Made by a program: the position numbers and the translations under genes. Shown here one piece after another: positions 16,141 through 24,573 of a stretch of 64,000 bases of DNA; the stretch's first letter is position 1, and each line of letters opens with the position of its first letter. The notes beneath the pieces were generated by a model that ran no database searches, was not told the origin of the DNA, and worked only from the letters and a program-made list of their open reading frames with translations. Source of the stretch: Peterkaempfera sp044755465 (GTDB lineage: Bacteria > Actinomycetota > Actinomycetes > Streptomycetales > Streptomycetaceae). The DNA lies in contig NZ_JBIVRB010000013.1 of the NCBI RefSeq assembly GCF_044755465.1, positions 1 through 64,000 of the forward strand, in the 5' to 3' direction.

Positions 16141-17207
16141 AGCACCCGGGCCACCCGCCCGGCCGCCCGGCCGTCCCCGTACGGGGTGCCGCGCGGCGCC
16201 TCGGGGGCGGGCCGGGCGGCGACGGCGGCCCAGGCGGCGGGGGTGAGCAGCTGCGGATCGGGGACCAGCGCGTTCCAGCCGCCGGCCAGCGTCTCCGGCC
16301 ACTCGGTCTCCGGCCGCAGCGTGGTGCAGGGGCGGCCCAGCAGGTACGCCTCCTTCTGGAGCCCGCCGGAGTCGGTGACCACCCCGGCCGCGCCCAGCAC
16401 CGCCGCGACCAGCCCGGCGTACGGCAGCGGGCGGCCGACCCGGACGGCGTTCCGGTCCAGCCGTACGCCGTGCTCCTCGGCGCGGGCCAGCAGCCGGGGG
16501 TGGGCCAGCAGCGCCACCGGCAGCGGCAGCGCGGCCAGCGCGTCGGCGAGGGCGGCGAGCCGCTTGGGGTCGTCGGTGTTCTCCGCCCGGTGCACGGTGG
16601 CCACCAGGTACGGCCGGTCCGGGTCGATGCCCTCGGGCAGCTCGGGGGTGCGCCGCTCGGCCCGTACGGTGTCGCTCACCCGCAGGCAGACGTCGACCAT
16701 GACGTCCCCGACCAGCACCGAGCGTGCGGCCAGCCCCTCGGCGGCCAGATGGCGCAGCGCCTCCTCGGTGGGGGCGAGCAGCAGGTCGGCGGCGTGGTCG
16801 GTGAGCACCCGGTTGTGCTCCTCCGGCATCCGCCGGTTGAAGGACCGCAGGCCGGCTTCCAGATGGGCGACCGGCAGATGCTGCTTGACCGCCGAGACCG
16901 CCGCGGCCAGCGTGGAGTTGGTGTCGCCGTAGACCAGCACCCAGTCGGGGCCCTCCGCCGCCAGCACCGGGTCCAGCGCGGCCAGCACCCCGCCGGTCTG
17001 CACGCCGTGGCTGCCGGAGCCGATGCCCAGGTGGACGTCGGGCGCCGGGATGCCCAGGCCGGAGAAGAAGACGTCCGAGAGGTCGGCGTCATAGTGCTGC
17101 CCGGTGTGGACGATCACATGGCGGTGGCCCGCCCCGGTCAGCGCCGCGGCGACGGGCGCGAGCTTCACCAGCTGGGGCCGGGCCCCGACGACACTGAGCA
17201 CCTTCAC
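16125..17207 (-). CDS. wecB: UDP-N-acetylglucosamine 2-epimerase (non-hydrolysing)
   Basis: The 360-residue protein starts at GTG 17207 (VKVLSVVGARPQLVKLAPV). It shows the family segments HTGQHYDADLSD, VYGDTNSTLA, HLEAGLRSFN, MPEEHNR and TDSGGLQKEAYLLGRP. The enzyme interconverts UDP-GlcNAc and UDP-ManNAc, or in the WbpI branch the 2,3-diacetamido uronate pair. The substrate cannot be chosen from sequence. CGGAGGAGCG lies just upstream of the start. It is divergent from the UDP-sugar dehydrogenase at 17404 with a ~196-bp shared promoter region, so the two steps of one pathway flank one control region. Confidence 0.9.
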   Translation of the reverse strand: MKVLSVVGARPQLVKLAPVAAALTGAGHRHVIVHTGQHYDADLSDVFFSGLGIPAPDVHLGIGSGSHGVQTGGVLAALDPVLAAEGPDWVLVYGDTNSTLAAAVSAVKQHLPVAHLEAGLRSFNRRMPEEHNRVLTDHAADLLLAPTEEALRHLAAEGLAARSVLVGDVMVDVCLRVSDTVRAERRTPELPEGIDPDRPYLVATVHRAENTDDPKRLAALADALAALPLPVALLAHPRLLARAEEHGVRLDRNAVRVGRPLPYAGLVAAVLGAAGVVTDSGGLQKEAYLLGRPCTTLRPETEWPETLAGGWNALVPDPQLLTPAAWAAVAARPAPEAPRGTPYGDGRAAGRVARVLAERC

Positions 17208-17403
17208 GGCGGACCGCTCCTCCGGACGGGGACGGGAGACGCGTCCCACGCTAGGCGGGCGCCGCGCGGCCCCGGCCCGGCCACGCCGGGCGGCCGGGTG
17301 CCGTCCCCCGTACGCCGCGCCCGGCGGGCCCCCGCCCGGACCCCGGCCGACAATCGCAGGTGAGCGGGCCCCCGGCCCGGCGGCGGACCCGGAGGGAGCG
17401 GTC

Positions 17404-18687
17404 GTGCGGATCTGTGTGGTGGCGTTGGGGAAGATCGGTCTGCCGCTGGCGGTGCAGTTCGCCGGCAAGGGGCACCAGGTGGTGGGCGCCGATGTGGACG
17501 AGCGGGTGGTGCGGCTGGTCAACGAGGGGTCGGTGCCGTTCCCCGGCGAGGCGGAACTCGATGTGCGGCTCAAGGAGGCGGTCACCGCCGGGCGGCTGCG
17601 GGCCACGGCCGACACGGCGGCGGCGGTGGCGGACGCCGAGGCGGTGGTGCTGGTCGTCCCGCTGTTCGTGGACGCGGCGGGCGAGCCGGATTTCGGCTGG
17701 ATGGACCAGGCGACCCGGGCGGTGGCGGCCGGGCTGCGGCCGGGGACGCTGGTGAGCTACGAGACCACGCTGCCGGTGGGCACCACCCGGGGCCGCTGGG
17801 CGCCGATGCTGGAGCAGGGGTCGGGGCTGGCGGCCGGGCGGGACTTCGCGCTGGTCTTCAGCCCGGAGCGGGTGCTGACCGGCCGGGTCTTCGCCGACCT
17901 GCGGCGCTACCCCAAGCTGGTCGGCGGGATCGACGACGCCTCGGCGCGGCGCGGGGCGGAGTTCTACCGGGCGGTGCTGGACTTCGACGCCCGCGACGAC
18001 CTGCCCCGGCCCAACGGCGTGTGGGACCTGGGCTCCGCCGAGGCGGCCGAGCTGGCCAAGCTGGCCGAGACCACCTACCGGGATGTCAACATCGGCCTGG
18101 CCAACCAGTTCGCCCGCTACGCCGACGCGGTCGGGGTGGATGTGAACCGGGTGATCGAGGCGTGCAACACCCAGCCGTACAGCCATCTGCACCAGCCGGG
18201 GATCGCGGTCGGCGGGCACTGCATCCCGGTCTACCCCCGGATGTACCTGTGGAACGACCCGGCGGCGACGGTGGTGCGGGCCGCGCGGGAGGCCAATGAG
18301 CGGATGCCGGCCTATGCGGTGGAGCTGCTGGCGGCCGCGTACGGGCCGCTGGCGGGCACCGGGGTGCTGGTGCTGGGCGCCGCCTACCGGGGCGGGGTGA
18401 AGGAGACGGCGTTCTCCGGGGTGTTCCCGCTGGTGGCGGCGTTGCGCGAGCACGGGGCGCAGCCGTATGTCAGTGACCCGCTGTACGGTGCCGCTGAACT
18501 GGCCGCGCTGGGGCTGCCGCCGTACGCGGGGGAGCCGGTGCGGGCCGCCGTGGTGCAGGCCGACCACGCCGAGTACCGGGTGCTGTCGGCCGCCGAGCTG
18601 CCGGGGGTGCGGGTGCTGGTGGACGGGCGGCGGGTGACCGACCCGGCGCGCTGGGCGGGGGTGCGGCGGCTGGTCATCGGGGGCTGA
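17404..18687 (+). CDS. UDP-N-acetyl-hexosamine 6-dehydrogenase (WecC/WbpA-like)
   Basis: The 427-residue NAD-dependent enzyme oxidises C6 of a UDP-sugar twice to the uronic acid. The Rossmann motif is VALGKIGLPLA (~5-15). The central region has FSPERVLTG and AELAKLAETTYRDVNIG, and the catalytic cysteine lies in GGHCIPVYP. The pattern is that of UDP-ManNAc or UDP-GlcNAc dehydrogenases rather than UDP-glucose dehydrogenase. GTG 17404 follows GGAGGGAGCG. With the epimerase, UDP-ManNAcA is the simplest product; with the aminotransferase and oxidoreductase, a 3-amino derivative is possible (inference). Confidence 0.9.
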   Translation: MRICVVALGKIGLPLAVQFAGKGHQVVGADVDERVVRLVNEGSVPFPGEAELDVRLKEAVTAGRLRATADTAAAVADAEAVVLVVPLFVDAAGEPDFGWMDQATRAVAAGLRPGTLVSYETTLPVGTTRGRWAPMLEQGSGLAAGRDFALVFSPERVLTGRVFADLRRYPKLVGGIDDASARRGAEFYRAVLDFDARDDLPRPNGVWDLGSAEAAELAKLAETTYRDVNIGLANQFARYADAVGVDVNRVIEACNTQPYSHLHQPGIAVGGHCIPVYPRMYLWNDPAATVVRAAREANERMPAYAVELLAAAYGPLAGTGVLVLGAAYRGGVKETAFSGVFPLVAALREHGAQPYVSDPLYGAAELAALGLPPYAGEPVRAAVVQADHAEYRVLSAAELPGVRVLVDGRRVTDPARWAGVRRLVIGG

Positions 18688-18813
18688 GCGGGGGCTGACC
18701 GGCGGGGGTCGGCGGCCGGGGTCTACGGTCTGTTCATCGCGGGAGCCCGGCCGGTGCGCTCCCCGCCCGGCCGGGGCGGGGCCGGCGCGGTGCTCGCGGG
18801 GAGGGCTTGGCCG

Positions 18814-19671
18814 GTGCAGAACCTGACCCTGTCGTGGCAGACGGCGGGCGGCGCGTCCGCCGTGCTGTTCGCCGCGTCGTACGCGGTGCGGCGGACGGCG
18901 GCCGGGCGCACGCCGGTGGCGGCGGTGCTGCGCGAGGCCGGGACGATGCTGGCGCTGTTCGCGCTCTGGCAGCTGGCCGGGCACCTCTCGGTGATGGGCA
19001 CCGAGCACGCGTTGGACCGGGCGCAGTGGATCCACCGCACCGAGCAGCGGTTCGGCCTGCCGGACGAGGCGTCCTGGCAGCGCGCCGTGACGCCGCACCC
19101 CTGGCTGGTGAAGACGGCCAACTACTACTACGCGGCGATGCACTTCGGGGTGATGATCGGCCTGCTGACCTGGGTCTTCCTGCGGCATCGGCGGCAGTAC
19201 GCCTGGGTGCGGACCACGGTGGTGCTGGTCACCGCCGCCTGCCTGCTGGTGCAGTTCATCCCGGTGGCGCCGCCTCGGATGCTGCCGGACAGCGGCTTCG
19301 TGGACGTCGCGGCCCAGTACGGGCAGTCGGTGTACGGCGGGGGCGTCGGCGGCCTGGTCGCGGATGAGCTCTCCGCGATGCCGTCGGTGCATGTGGCCTG
19401 GTGCGTGCTGGTCGCGGTGGCGGCGGCCCGGGTGTCGGCCAGCCGCTGGCGCTGGCTCGGGGCGGTGCACGCGGTGGTGACGGTGTCGGTGGTCGTGGTG
19501 ACCGCCAACCACTTCTGGGCCGACGGGATCGTGGCGGTGGCGCTGCTGCTGCTGGCGTACGCGGCCCAGTGGGGCGGGTCGGCGCTGCTGCGGGCCCGCA
19601 GGCGGACGGCCGGGCCCGAGGCCACCCTTGAGAAGCCGCCGGCGCAGCAGCCGGTGGGCAGCCAGGGCTGA
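18814..19671 (+). CDS. PAP2-family membrane phosphatase/transferase
   Basis: The 285-residue protein has about six membrane segments. It shows the PAP2 active-site motifs C2 AMPSVHVAW and C3 ANHFWADGIV, plus VAPPRMLPDSGF, common in actinobacterial PAP2 and phosphoinositol-transferase-like proteins. Members remove or exchange phosphate groups on lipids, for example polyprenyl or phosphatidyl phosphates. GTG 18814 is preferred because GGGGAGGG lies 9 bases upstream; an earlier GTG at 18754 lacks a ribosome site. At the end of the polysaccharide locus it might recycle a lipid carrier, but it may equally be an independent gene. Confidence 0.82.
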   Translation: MQNLTLSWQTAGGASAVLFAASYAVRRTAAGRTPVAAVLREAGTMLALFALWQLAGHLSVMGTEHALDRAQWIHRTEQRFGLPDEASWQRAVTPHPWLVKTANYYYAAMHFGVMIGLLTWVFLRHRRQYAWVRTTVVLVTAACLLVQFIPVAPPRMLPDSGFVDVAAQYGQSVYGGGVGGLVADELSAMPSVHVAWCVLVAVAAARVSASRWRWLGAVHAVVTVSVVVVTANHFWADGIVAVALLLLAYAAQWGGSALLRARRRTAGPEATLEKPPAQQPVGSQG

Positions 19672-19721
19672 GCCGGGCCGCCGGGCGATCAGGGGGGTTC
19701 GGGGCTCAGGAGATCCGGGGG

Positions 19722-20351
19722 TCAGGGGCTGGGGGCTGGGGGCAGCAGCCGGGTCGCGGCGCGGCGGGCGATGGTGAGGGCGTCCATCTGGGTGGCGCCG
19801 GCCAGGCCGAGGACCACCCGGGTGCTGAGACCGTCGAGCAGGGCGAGCAGCTCGTCGGCGGCTGCCCGGGTCTCCGCCTCGCCACCCGGCAGGCCGCAGT
19901 CGGCGAGCAGCGCCGCCAGGTCGTCCTGCCAGCCCCGGTCGAGGTCCTCCTGCGCGGAGCGCAGCTCGGCGTTGGCCGCGGTGCGCGCCCACAGCTCGAC
20001 CCAGAGCATCCAGCGGGGGTCGCGGGTCTCCTTGGGCAGGTAGAGGGCGAGGAAGAGGTCGAGCTTGCGCGGTGGCCGGACCCGGCGGGCGAGCAGGGCG
20101 CGGCGCTCCTCGGTGAGCCGGTCCTCGCTCCAGCGCAGCGCGGCGAGCAGCAGCTGATCCTTGCTGCCGAAGTAGTACAGGATGTGCCCGCCGCTGGTGC
20201 CGAGGCGCTCCGCGAGGCCGGACATGGTGAGCCCGGCCAGGCCGTTCTCGGCGATGGCCGCCATGGCCTCCTCCAGCATGCGCCCCTGGGCGAGCTGCCC
20301 GTCCCGCCGCCGTGCTGGCACTCCCGTACTCCCTCCGTGGGCTCCCGCCAT
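19722..20351 (-). CDS. TetR family transcriptional regulator
   Basis: The 209-residue protein starts at ATG 20351; an in-frame ATG at 20384 would add 11 residues. The N-terminal helix-turn-helix domain reads AEN..LAGLTMSGLAERLG, with YYFGSKDQLLLAAL after it, typical of TetR repressors. The C-terminal domain binds an unknown ligand. It is divergent from an NCS1 permease and amidohydrolase pair. Two copies of a 15-bp palindrome lie between the genes, overlapping the permease promoter. It is therefore the likely repressor of that pair and of itself, with a nucleobase-like or amide substrate as probable inducer (inference). Confidence 0.92.
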   Translation of the reverse strand: MAGAHGGSTGVPARRRDGQLAQGRMLEEAMAAIAENGLAGLTMSGLAERLGTSGGHILYYFGSKDQLLLAALRWSEDRLTEERRALLARRVRPPRKLDLFLALYLPKETRDPRWMLWVELWARTAANAELRSAQEDLDRGWQDDLAALLADCGLPGGEAETRAAADELLALLDGLSTRVVLGLAGATQMDALTIARRAATRLLPPAPSP

Positions 20352-20390
20352 GGGCTCCGCGCCCGAAACCCTATCGGGAGCCATCGGCTA

Positions 20391-20419
20391 TTGACACCCG
20401 GGCCGACGTCCCGCACATT
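20391..20419 (+). promoter_or_regulatory. Promoter of the permease-amidohydrolase unit
   Basis: TTGACA at 20391-20396 and CACATT at 20414-20419 are 17 bp apart. The -10 match is weak, but it abuts the first TetR palindrome, so bound repressor would block it. Confidence 0.55.
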
Positions 20420-20432
20420 GAATGGCATTCAA
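20418..20432. promoter_or_regulatory. TetR operator 1 (perfect palindrome)
   Basis: TTGAATGGCATTCAA is a perfect 7-bp inverted repeat around a central G. Its size and place fit a TetR dimer site. It lies between the divergent regulator and permease genes. Confidence 0.75.
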
Positions 20433-20439
20433 GCTTTCC

Positions 20440-20454
20440 TTGAATGCCGTTCAA
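20440..20454. promoter_or_regulatory. TetR operator 2 (near-copy)
   Basis: TTGAATGCCGTTCAA keeps both TTGAA/TTCAA half-sites of operator 1. The two centres are 22 bp apart, about two helical turns, so two dimers could bind the same face of the DNA. Confidence 0.7.
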
Positions 20455-20484
20455 CTTGTTCCAGTGTGAAGGGAGGCTGATCCG

Positions 20485-21897
20485 ATGACCACGACCAGCC
20501 CGGAAGAGGCCGCCAGATTCGGCACCGGCGTGGCCAACGACGAGGTCTTCCAGGTCGAGACCCATGGCATCGACCCCATTCCGGACGAGGACCGGCACGG
20601 CAGCGCCAAGGACCTGTTCTGGCTCTGGTTCGGCTCCAACCTCACCTTCACCTTTGTGATCAACGGCGCGCTCGCCGTCGCCTTCGGCCTCTCCTTCTGG
20701 GCCGCCACCGCCACCGTCGTCCTCGGCGGCCTGGCGTTCTTCGCGGTCAGCGCCGCCGGGCTCAGCGGCATCCGCACCGGCACCGCCACCCTGGTCATCT
20801 CCCGCGCCGCCTTCGGCGTGCTCGGCAACTTCCCGGCCGGGCTGGTCAACTGGATCGTCAGCATCGGATACACCGTGGTCAACACGGTCGTCGGCGTGCT
20901 CGCCCTCCAGTCGCTGATCGGCCAGCTCGGCTGGTCCGGCGGCGACCTCAGCCGACTGGTCGCCCTGGTCGTCACCCTCGCGATGACCTTCGTGGTCGCC
21001 ATGTGGGGCCACGCCACCGTGCAGGCCGCCGAGAAGTGGATGGCCTATGTGCTCGCCATCGGCTTCGGCCTGCTCATCGCGCTGCTGCTGCCCGGCCTCG
21101 ACCTGCACGCCGCCCCCGCCACCTCCGGCGTCAACAGCTTCAGCGCCTGGACCCTCGCCCTGGTGGTGACCATCTCCGGGCCGGTCTCCTACCTGCCGAT
21201 GCCCGCCGACTACACCCGCTACCTGCCGCGCACCACCACCCTGCGCTCGATCACCTGGAGCGGCGCCCTCGGCGGCCTGCTCTCCTCGGTCGCGCTCGGC
21301 ATCGGAGGCGTGGTCGCCGCCACCCAGGTCGACATGGACGACCCGGTCGAGGGGGTCAAGGGGCTGCTGCCGGGCTGGTTCCAGCTGGTCTTCCTGCTGC
21401 TGGTCCTCGGCGGCTCGGTCACCAACTCGATCCTCACCCTGTACTCCTCCAGCCTCAACCTCCAGGTGCTCGGCATCCCCTGGTCCCGCGCCAAGAGCAT
21501 CTACCTCAGCGTCGCCGTCACCACGCTCGGCGCCCTCGGCGCGCTCTTCCTGGTCGACTTCACCACCTCGCTGCTCAGCTTCCTGTCGCTGATGGTCATC
21601 GTCTTCGCCCCCTGGGGCGGCGTCTTCATCGCGGACATGCTGATCCGCCGCTGCACGTACGACGCCGCCGCACTGCACAGCGGACGCGACGGCGCCTACT
21701 GGTACCGGCGCGGCTTCCACCTCCCCGGCATGGCCGCGCTCGGCATCGGCATGGTCTTCTCCGCGCTCACCGCCGACTGCGAGCTGTGGACCGGCCCGCT
21801 GGTCGCCCCGCTGGGCGGCGGTGACCTGTCACTGCTCGGCAGCGTCGTCGCCGGCCTCGCCTACTGGGCCCTCACCCGCCGCGCCCGGCTCGCCTGA
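20485..21897 (+). CDS. NCS1 family purine/cytosine-type permease
   Basis: The 470-residue membrane protein has about twelve hydrophobic segments and belongs to the nucleobase:cation symporter-1 family. The N-terminal DLFWLWFGSNLTFTFVINGA and the conserved YLPMPADYTRYLPR segment support this. Members import cytosine, purines, hydantoins or related compounds with H+ or Na+. AAGGGAGGCTG lies upstream of the ATG. It forms an operon with the amidohydrolase 49 bp downstream, under the TetR twin operator. The likely task is uptake of a nitrogen heterocycle that the amidohydrolase then opens (inference). Confidence 0.9.
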   Translation: MTTTSPEEAARFGTGVANDEVFQVETHGIDPIPDEDRHGSAKDLFWLWFGSNLTFTFVINGALAVAFGLSFWAATATVVLGGLAFFAVSAAGLSGIRTGTATLVISRAAFGVLGNFPAGLVNWIVSIGYTVVNTVVGVLALQSLIGQLGWSGGDLSRLVALVVTLAMTFVVAMWGHATVQAAEKWMAYVLAIGFGLLIALLLPGLDLHAAPATSGVNSFSAWTLALVVTISGPVSYLPMPADYTRYLPRTTTLRSITWSGALGGLLSSVALGIGGVVAATQVDMDDPVEGVKGLLPGWFQLVFLLLVLGGSVTNSILTLYSSSLNLQVLGIPWSRAKSIYLSVAVTTLGALGALFLVDFTTSLLSFLSLMVIVFAPWGGVFIADMLIRRCTYDAAALHSGRDGAYWYRRGFHLPGMAALGIGMVFSALTADCELWTGPLVAPLGGGDLSLLGSVVAGLAYWALTRRARLA

Positions 21898-21946
21898 CCC
21901 CGCCGACCCTCACCCCCGTACCACCGCACCACCCTGGAGAGACCCG

Positions 21947-23605
21947 ATGACAGCCACCGCCGCCCCGGCCCACGCCGACCTGGTCGTCCGCAACGCCCGG
22001 GTGTACACCGTCGACCCGCAGCACCCCGAGGCGCAGGCGTTCGCCGTCACCGGCGGCCGGATCGCCGCCGTCGGCACCGACGCCGAGGCCGCCGCCTGGA
22101 CCGGACCGGACACCGAGGTGCTCGACGCGGGCGGCCGACTGGTGCTGCCCGGCTTCATCGACGCCCACAACCACGTCCGGCTGGGCTCCGACGACGCCTG
22201 CGTACAGCTCGCCGGCGCCCGTACCCTCACCGAGGTGCACGCCCGTATCGCCGCCTGGCGCGCCGGACACCCCGACGCCGCCTGGATCGAGGGCGAGGCG
22301 TTCGACTACTCGGCCATCCCGGACGGCCGGATGCCGTGCGCCGCCGACCTCGACCCGGTCACCGGCGACACCCCGGCCTTCATCCTCAGCTACGACGTGC
22401 ACACCGCCTGGCTCAACACCGCGGCGCTGCGCCGCCTCGGCATCACCCGGGACAGCGGCACCCTCCCCTTCGGCGAGCCGGAGAAGGACCCGCGCACCGG
22501 CGAGCCCACCGGCTTCATCCGCGACTTCGCGGTGCGCGGGCTCTCCCGGGACGGCCACCGCGCCCTCCAGGAGTTCGGCGTGCCCTGGGCCTGTGCCGAC
22601 CGGCAGTACGGCCGACTGGCCCGCAGCCTGGACGACGCCATCCGGTTCGGCATCACCACCGTGGTCGAGCCGCAGAACTCCCTGGACGACCTGGCCCTGT
22701 TCACCCGGGCCCGCGCCGAGGGCCGGCTGCGTTCCCGGATCGTCGCCGCGCTGTTCCACCCGCGCGGCACCGGCGACGCCGAACTGGACGACTTCGCGGC
22801 CGCCGCCGAGCGCTTCGCGGACGACCGGCTGCGGGTCGGCCCGCTCAAGCTGTACATCGACGACGTGGTGGAGCCGCGCACCGCCGCGCTGCTCCAGCCG
22901 TACGCGGGCTGCGGCCACCACCGGGGCGAGACCTTCTACCCCGCCGAGGAGTTCGCGGAGCTGCTGGCCAAGCTGGACGCCCGGGGCTTCCAGTGCTTTG
23001 TGCACGCGACCGGCGACCGGGGCGTGCGCACCGTACTGGACGCCGTCGCGCACGCCCGCGCGGTCAACGGCGCGCGCGACGCCCGCCACCAGGTGGTGCA
23101 CGTGGAGTGCCTCGACCCGGCCGACACCGCGCGCTTCGCGGAGCTGGGCGTCGTCGCCTGCATGCAGCCCCGGCACTGCGCCCCCGAGATCGCCGGCCCC
23201 GGCCAGGACTGGGCGGAGAACGTCGGCCCGGAGCGCTGGCACAAGGCGTGGCCGATGCGCAGCCTGAGCGAGGCGGGCGCCGTGCTGGCCTTCTCCAGTG
23301 ACTGGAACGTCGCCGAGATGGACCCGATGGTGGGCATCTACACGGCCGTCACCCGGCGCCCGCTGGGCGGCGGCGAGCCGTGGATGCCGGGCGAGACGGT
23401 CGATGTCGCGGCGGCCGTGCACGGCTACACCATGGGGTCGGCGTACGCCAACTTCCTGGAGCAGGAGCGGGGTTCGCTGACCCCCGGCAAGCTCGCGGAC
23501 TTCGTGGTGCTGTCCCGCGACATCCTGTCGGCCGCGCCCGAGGACATCCCCGGTACGGTCGCGGAGCTGGTCGTGGTCGGCGGCGAGGTCGTCCACCGGG
23601 CCTGA
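21947..23605 (+). CDS. Amidohydrolase family protein (YtcJ/AepA-like)
   Basis: The 552-residue metal-dependent hydrolase starts with the short beta domain ADLVVRNARVYTVDP. The metal site LPGFIDAHNHV lies near residue 70. Later catalytic positions are in QCFVHATGDRGVR, HQVVHVECLD and AFSSDWNVAEMDP. The C-terminus has SLTPGKLADFVVLSRDI, the closing beta-domain signature. This is the amidohydrolase-3 type. Substrates vary widely, so none is assigned. Coupling to an NCS1 permease suggests a heterocyclic amide or nucleobase derivative. CTGGAGAGACC precedes ATG 21947. A long hairpin follows. Confidence 0.88.
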   Translation: MTATAAPAHADLVVRNARVYTVDPQHPEAQAFAVTGGRIAAVGTDAEAAAWTGPDTEVLDAGGRLVLPGFIDAHNHVRLGSDDACVQLAGARTLTEVHARIAAWRAGHPDAAWIEGEAFDYSAIPDGRMPCAADLDPVTGDTPAFILSYDVHTAWLNTAALRRLGITRDSGTLPFGEPEKDPRTGEPTGFIRDFAVRGLSRDGHRALQEFGVPWACADRQYGRLARSLDDAIRFGITTVVEPQNSLDDLALFTRARAEGRLRSRIVAALFHPRGTGDAELDDFAAAAERFADDRLRVGPLKLYIDDVVEPRTAALLQPYAGCGHHRGETFYPAEEFAELLAKLDARGFQCFVHATGDRGVRTVLDAVAHARAVNGARDARHQVVHVECLDPADTARFAELGVVACMQPRHCAPEIAGPGQDWAENVGPERWHKAWPMRSLSEAGAVLAFSSDWNVAEMDPMVGIYTAVTRRPLGGGEPWMPGETVDVAAAVHGYTMGSAYANFLEQERGSLTPGKLADFVVLSRDILSAAPEDIPGTVAELVVVGGEVVHRA

Positions 23606-23656
23606 GCCGTTCAGCTGGCCTGAGCCGGCCACCGGACACGGGCCCGCCGCACGGCA

Positions 23657-23684
23657 CCGGGCCCGGGAGCACTCCCGGGCCCGG
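23657..23684. terminator. Bidirectional terminator hairpin
   Basis: CCGGGCCCGGGA pairs perfectly with TCCCGGGCCCGG over a 4-base loop. It lies between the convergent amidohydrolase and acetate-transporter-like genes. Flanking bases extend the pairing (CGGCACCGG/CCGGTGCCG). It can end transcription from both strands. Confidence 0.85.
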
Positions 23685-23695
23685 CGCCGGTGCCG

Positions 23696-24265
23696 CTACC
23701 GCAGCGGGAGCGCCGTACGGCCCCAGGTGGCGTTGGTGAGCGTGGCGGTGGCGCCGTACCAGGAGATCAGCCCGGCGACCGCCGCCACCCAGCCGCCCAC
23801 CTTGACCAGGCCGCCGGAGTCGGCCCAGACGGCGATGGCCAGGACCACCAGCGCCACGGTGAACAGTCCGAACACGGCCTGCGCGAGGCGGCCGGACTGC
23901 CAGCCGGCGGCGGTGACGGTGAGCGCCAGCAGCGCCCACAGCAGCAGGAACAGCCCGGCGGCGTTCTTGTTGGTCGTGCTGTCCAGCCCGGCCGACCAGG
24001 TGGCCCAGAAGGCGCCGAGGGCGGCGAAGGCGGTGCCGGAGAAGGTGTCGCCGCGGCGCAGCTGCCACAGCCCGGCGAGGAAGAGCGTGACCCCGCCGAC
24101 CAGCAGCGCCAGCGAACCGGCGCTCCCGGCGCCGGCGCCGGACACGACGCCGGTCTGGAGGAGGCCGAAGGCGAGCAGGGTCAGGCCGAGTGCGAGATGT
24201 CCGAGAGGACCCGCGTCGGCTGCGGCGGGTCGGGCGTTGGCTGCCCCGGTAGCTTCATTGCTCAC
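23696..24265 (-). CDS. GPR1/FUN34/YaaH family transporter
   Basis: The 189-residue protein has six predicted membrane segments and the overall pattern of the acetate/succinate transporter family. It begins with GPLGHLALGLTLLAFGLLQT and has FLAGLWQLRRGDTFSGTAFAALGAFW. GTG 24265 is chosen because AAAGGAGCC lies upstream. Members carry acetate or other short monocarboxylates, or ammonium in some reports. It is monocistronic, with a ~300-bp upstream region. Substrate is inferred from family only. Confidence 0.88.
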   Translation of the reverse strand: MSNEATGAANARPAAADAGPLGHLALGLTLLAFGLLQTGVVSGAGAGSAGSLALLVGGVTLFLAGLWQLRRGDTFSGTAFAALGAFWATWSAGLDSTTNKNAAGLFLLLWALLALTVTAAGWQSGRLAQAVFGLFTVALVVLAIAVWADSGGLVKVGGWVAAVAGLISWYGATATLTNATWGRTALPLR

Positions 24266-24573
24266 CGGAGGCTCCTTTCACTCGTTGCGTGGTTGCGTTG
24301 AGTGGTACGGCGCCGGGTCGTGGCCGCGCCGGGGTACGGCGCGCGCGGCTCGGCCTCCTGGTCGGGACGATCGGGAGTGCGCGATCGGGATCGCTTGACC
24401 GGGGCTGGGTGATCAGGGCTGATCCGGGTTGGTCCGGGTCGGGCGATCAGCGCCCCGGCGCAGGGGGATGTACCCGCCCGAAGGCTGCTTGCACCCTTGT
24501 GAATTGCATCATTACGGCATCGAAAGCATTGCGCTTCATCGCCTATGACGCGGCGTCAGACGGCGGGACGGGA
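24266..24573 (-). other. Upstream region of the YaaH-type gene
   Basis: No gene is seen. Read on the minus strand, a doubled ACGCAAC (one base between copies, ~24285-24300) lies just before the ribosome site. The distal part, near the osaC stop, is unusually AT-rich for this genome (~24495-24545) and holds TGCAATTCACAAGGGTGCA-like sequence. It could carry regulator sites or the osaC terminator. Nothing definite can be assigned. Confidence 0.4.
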
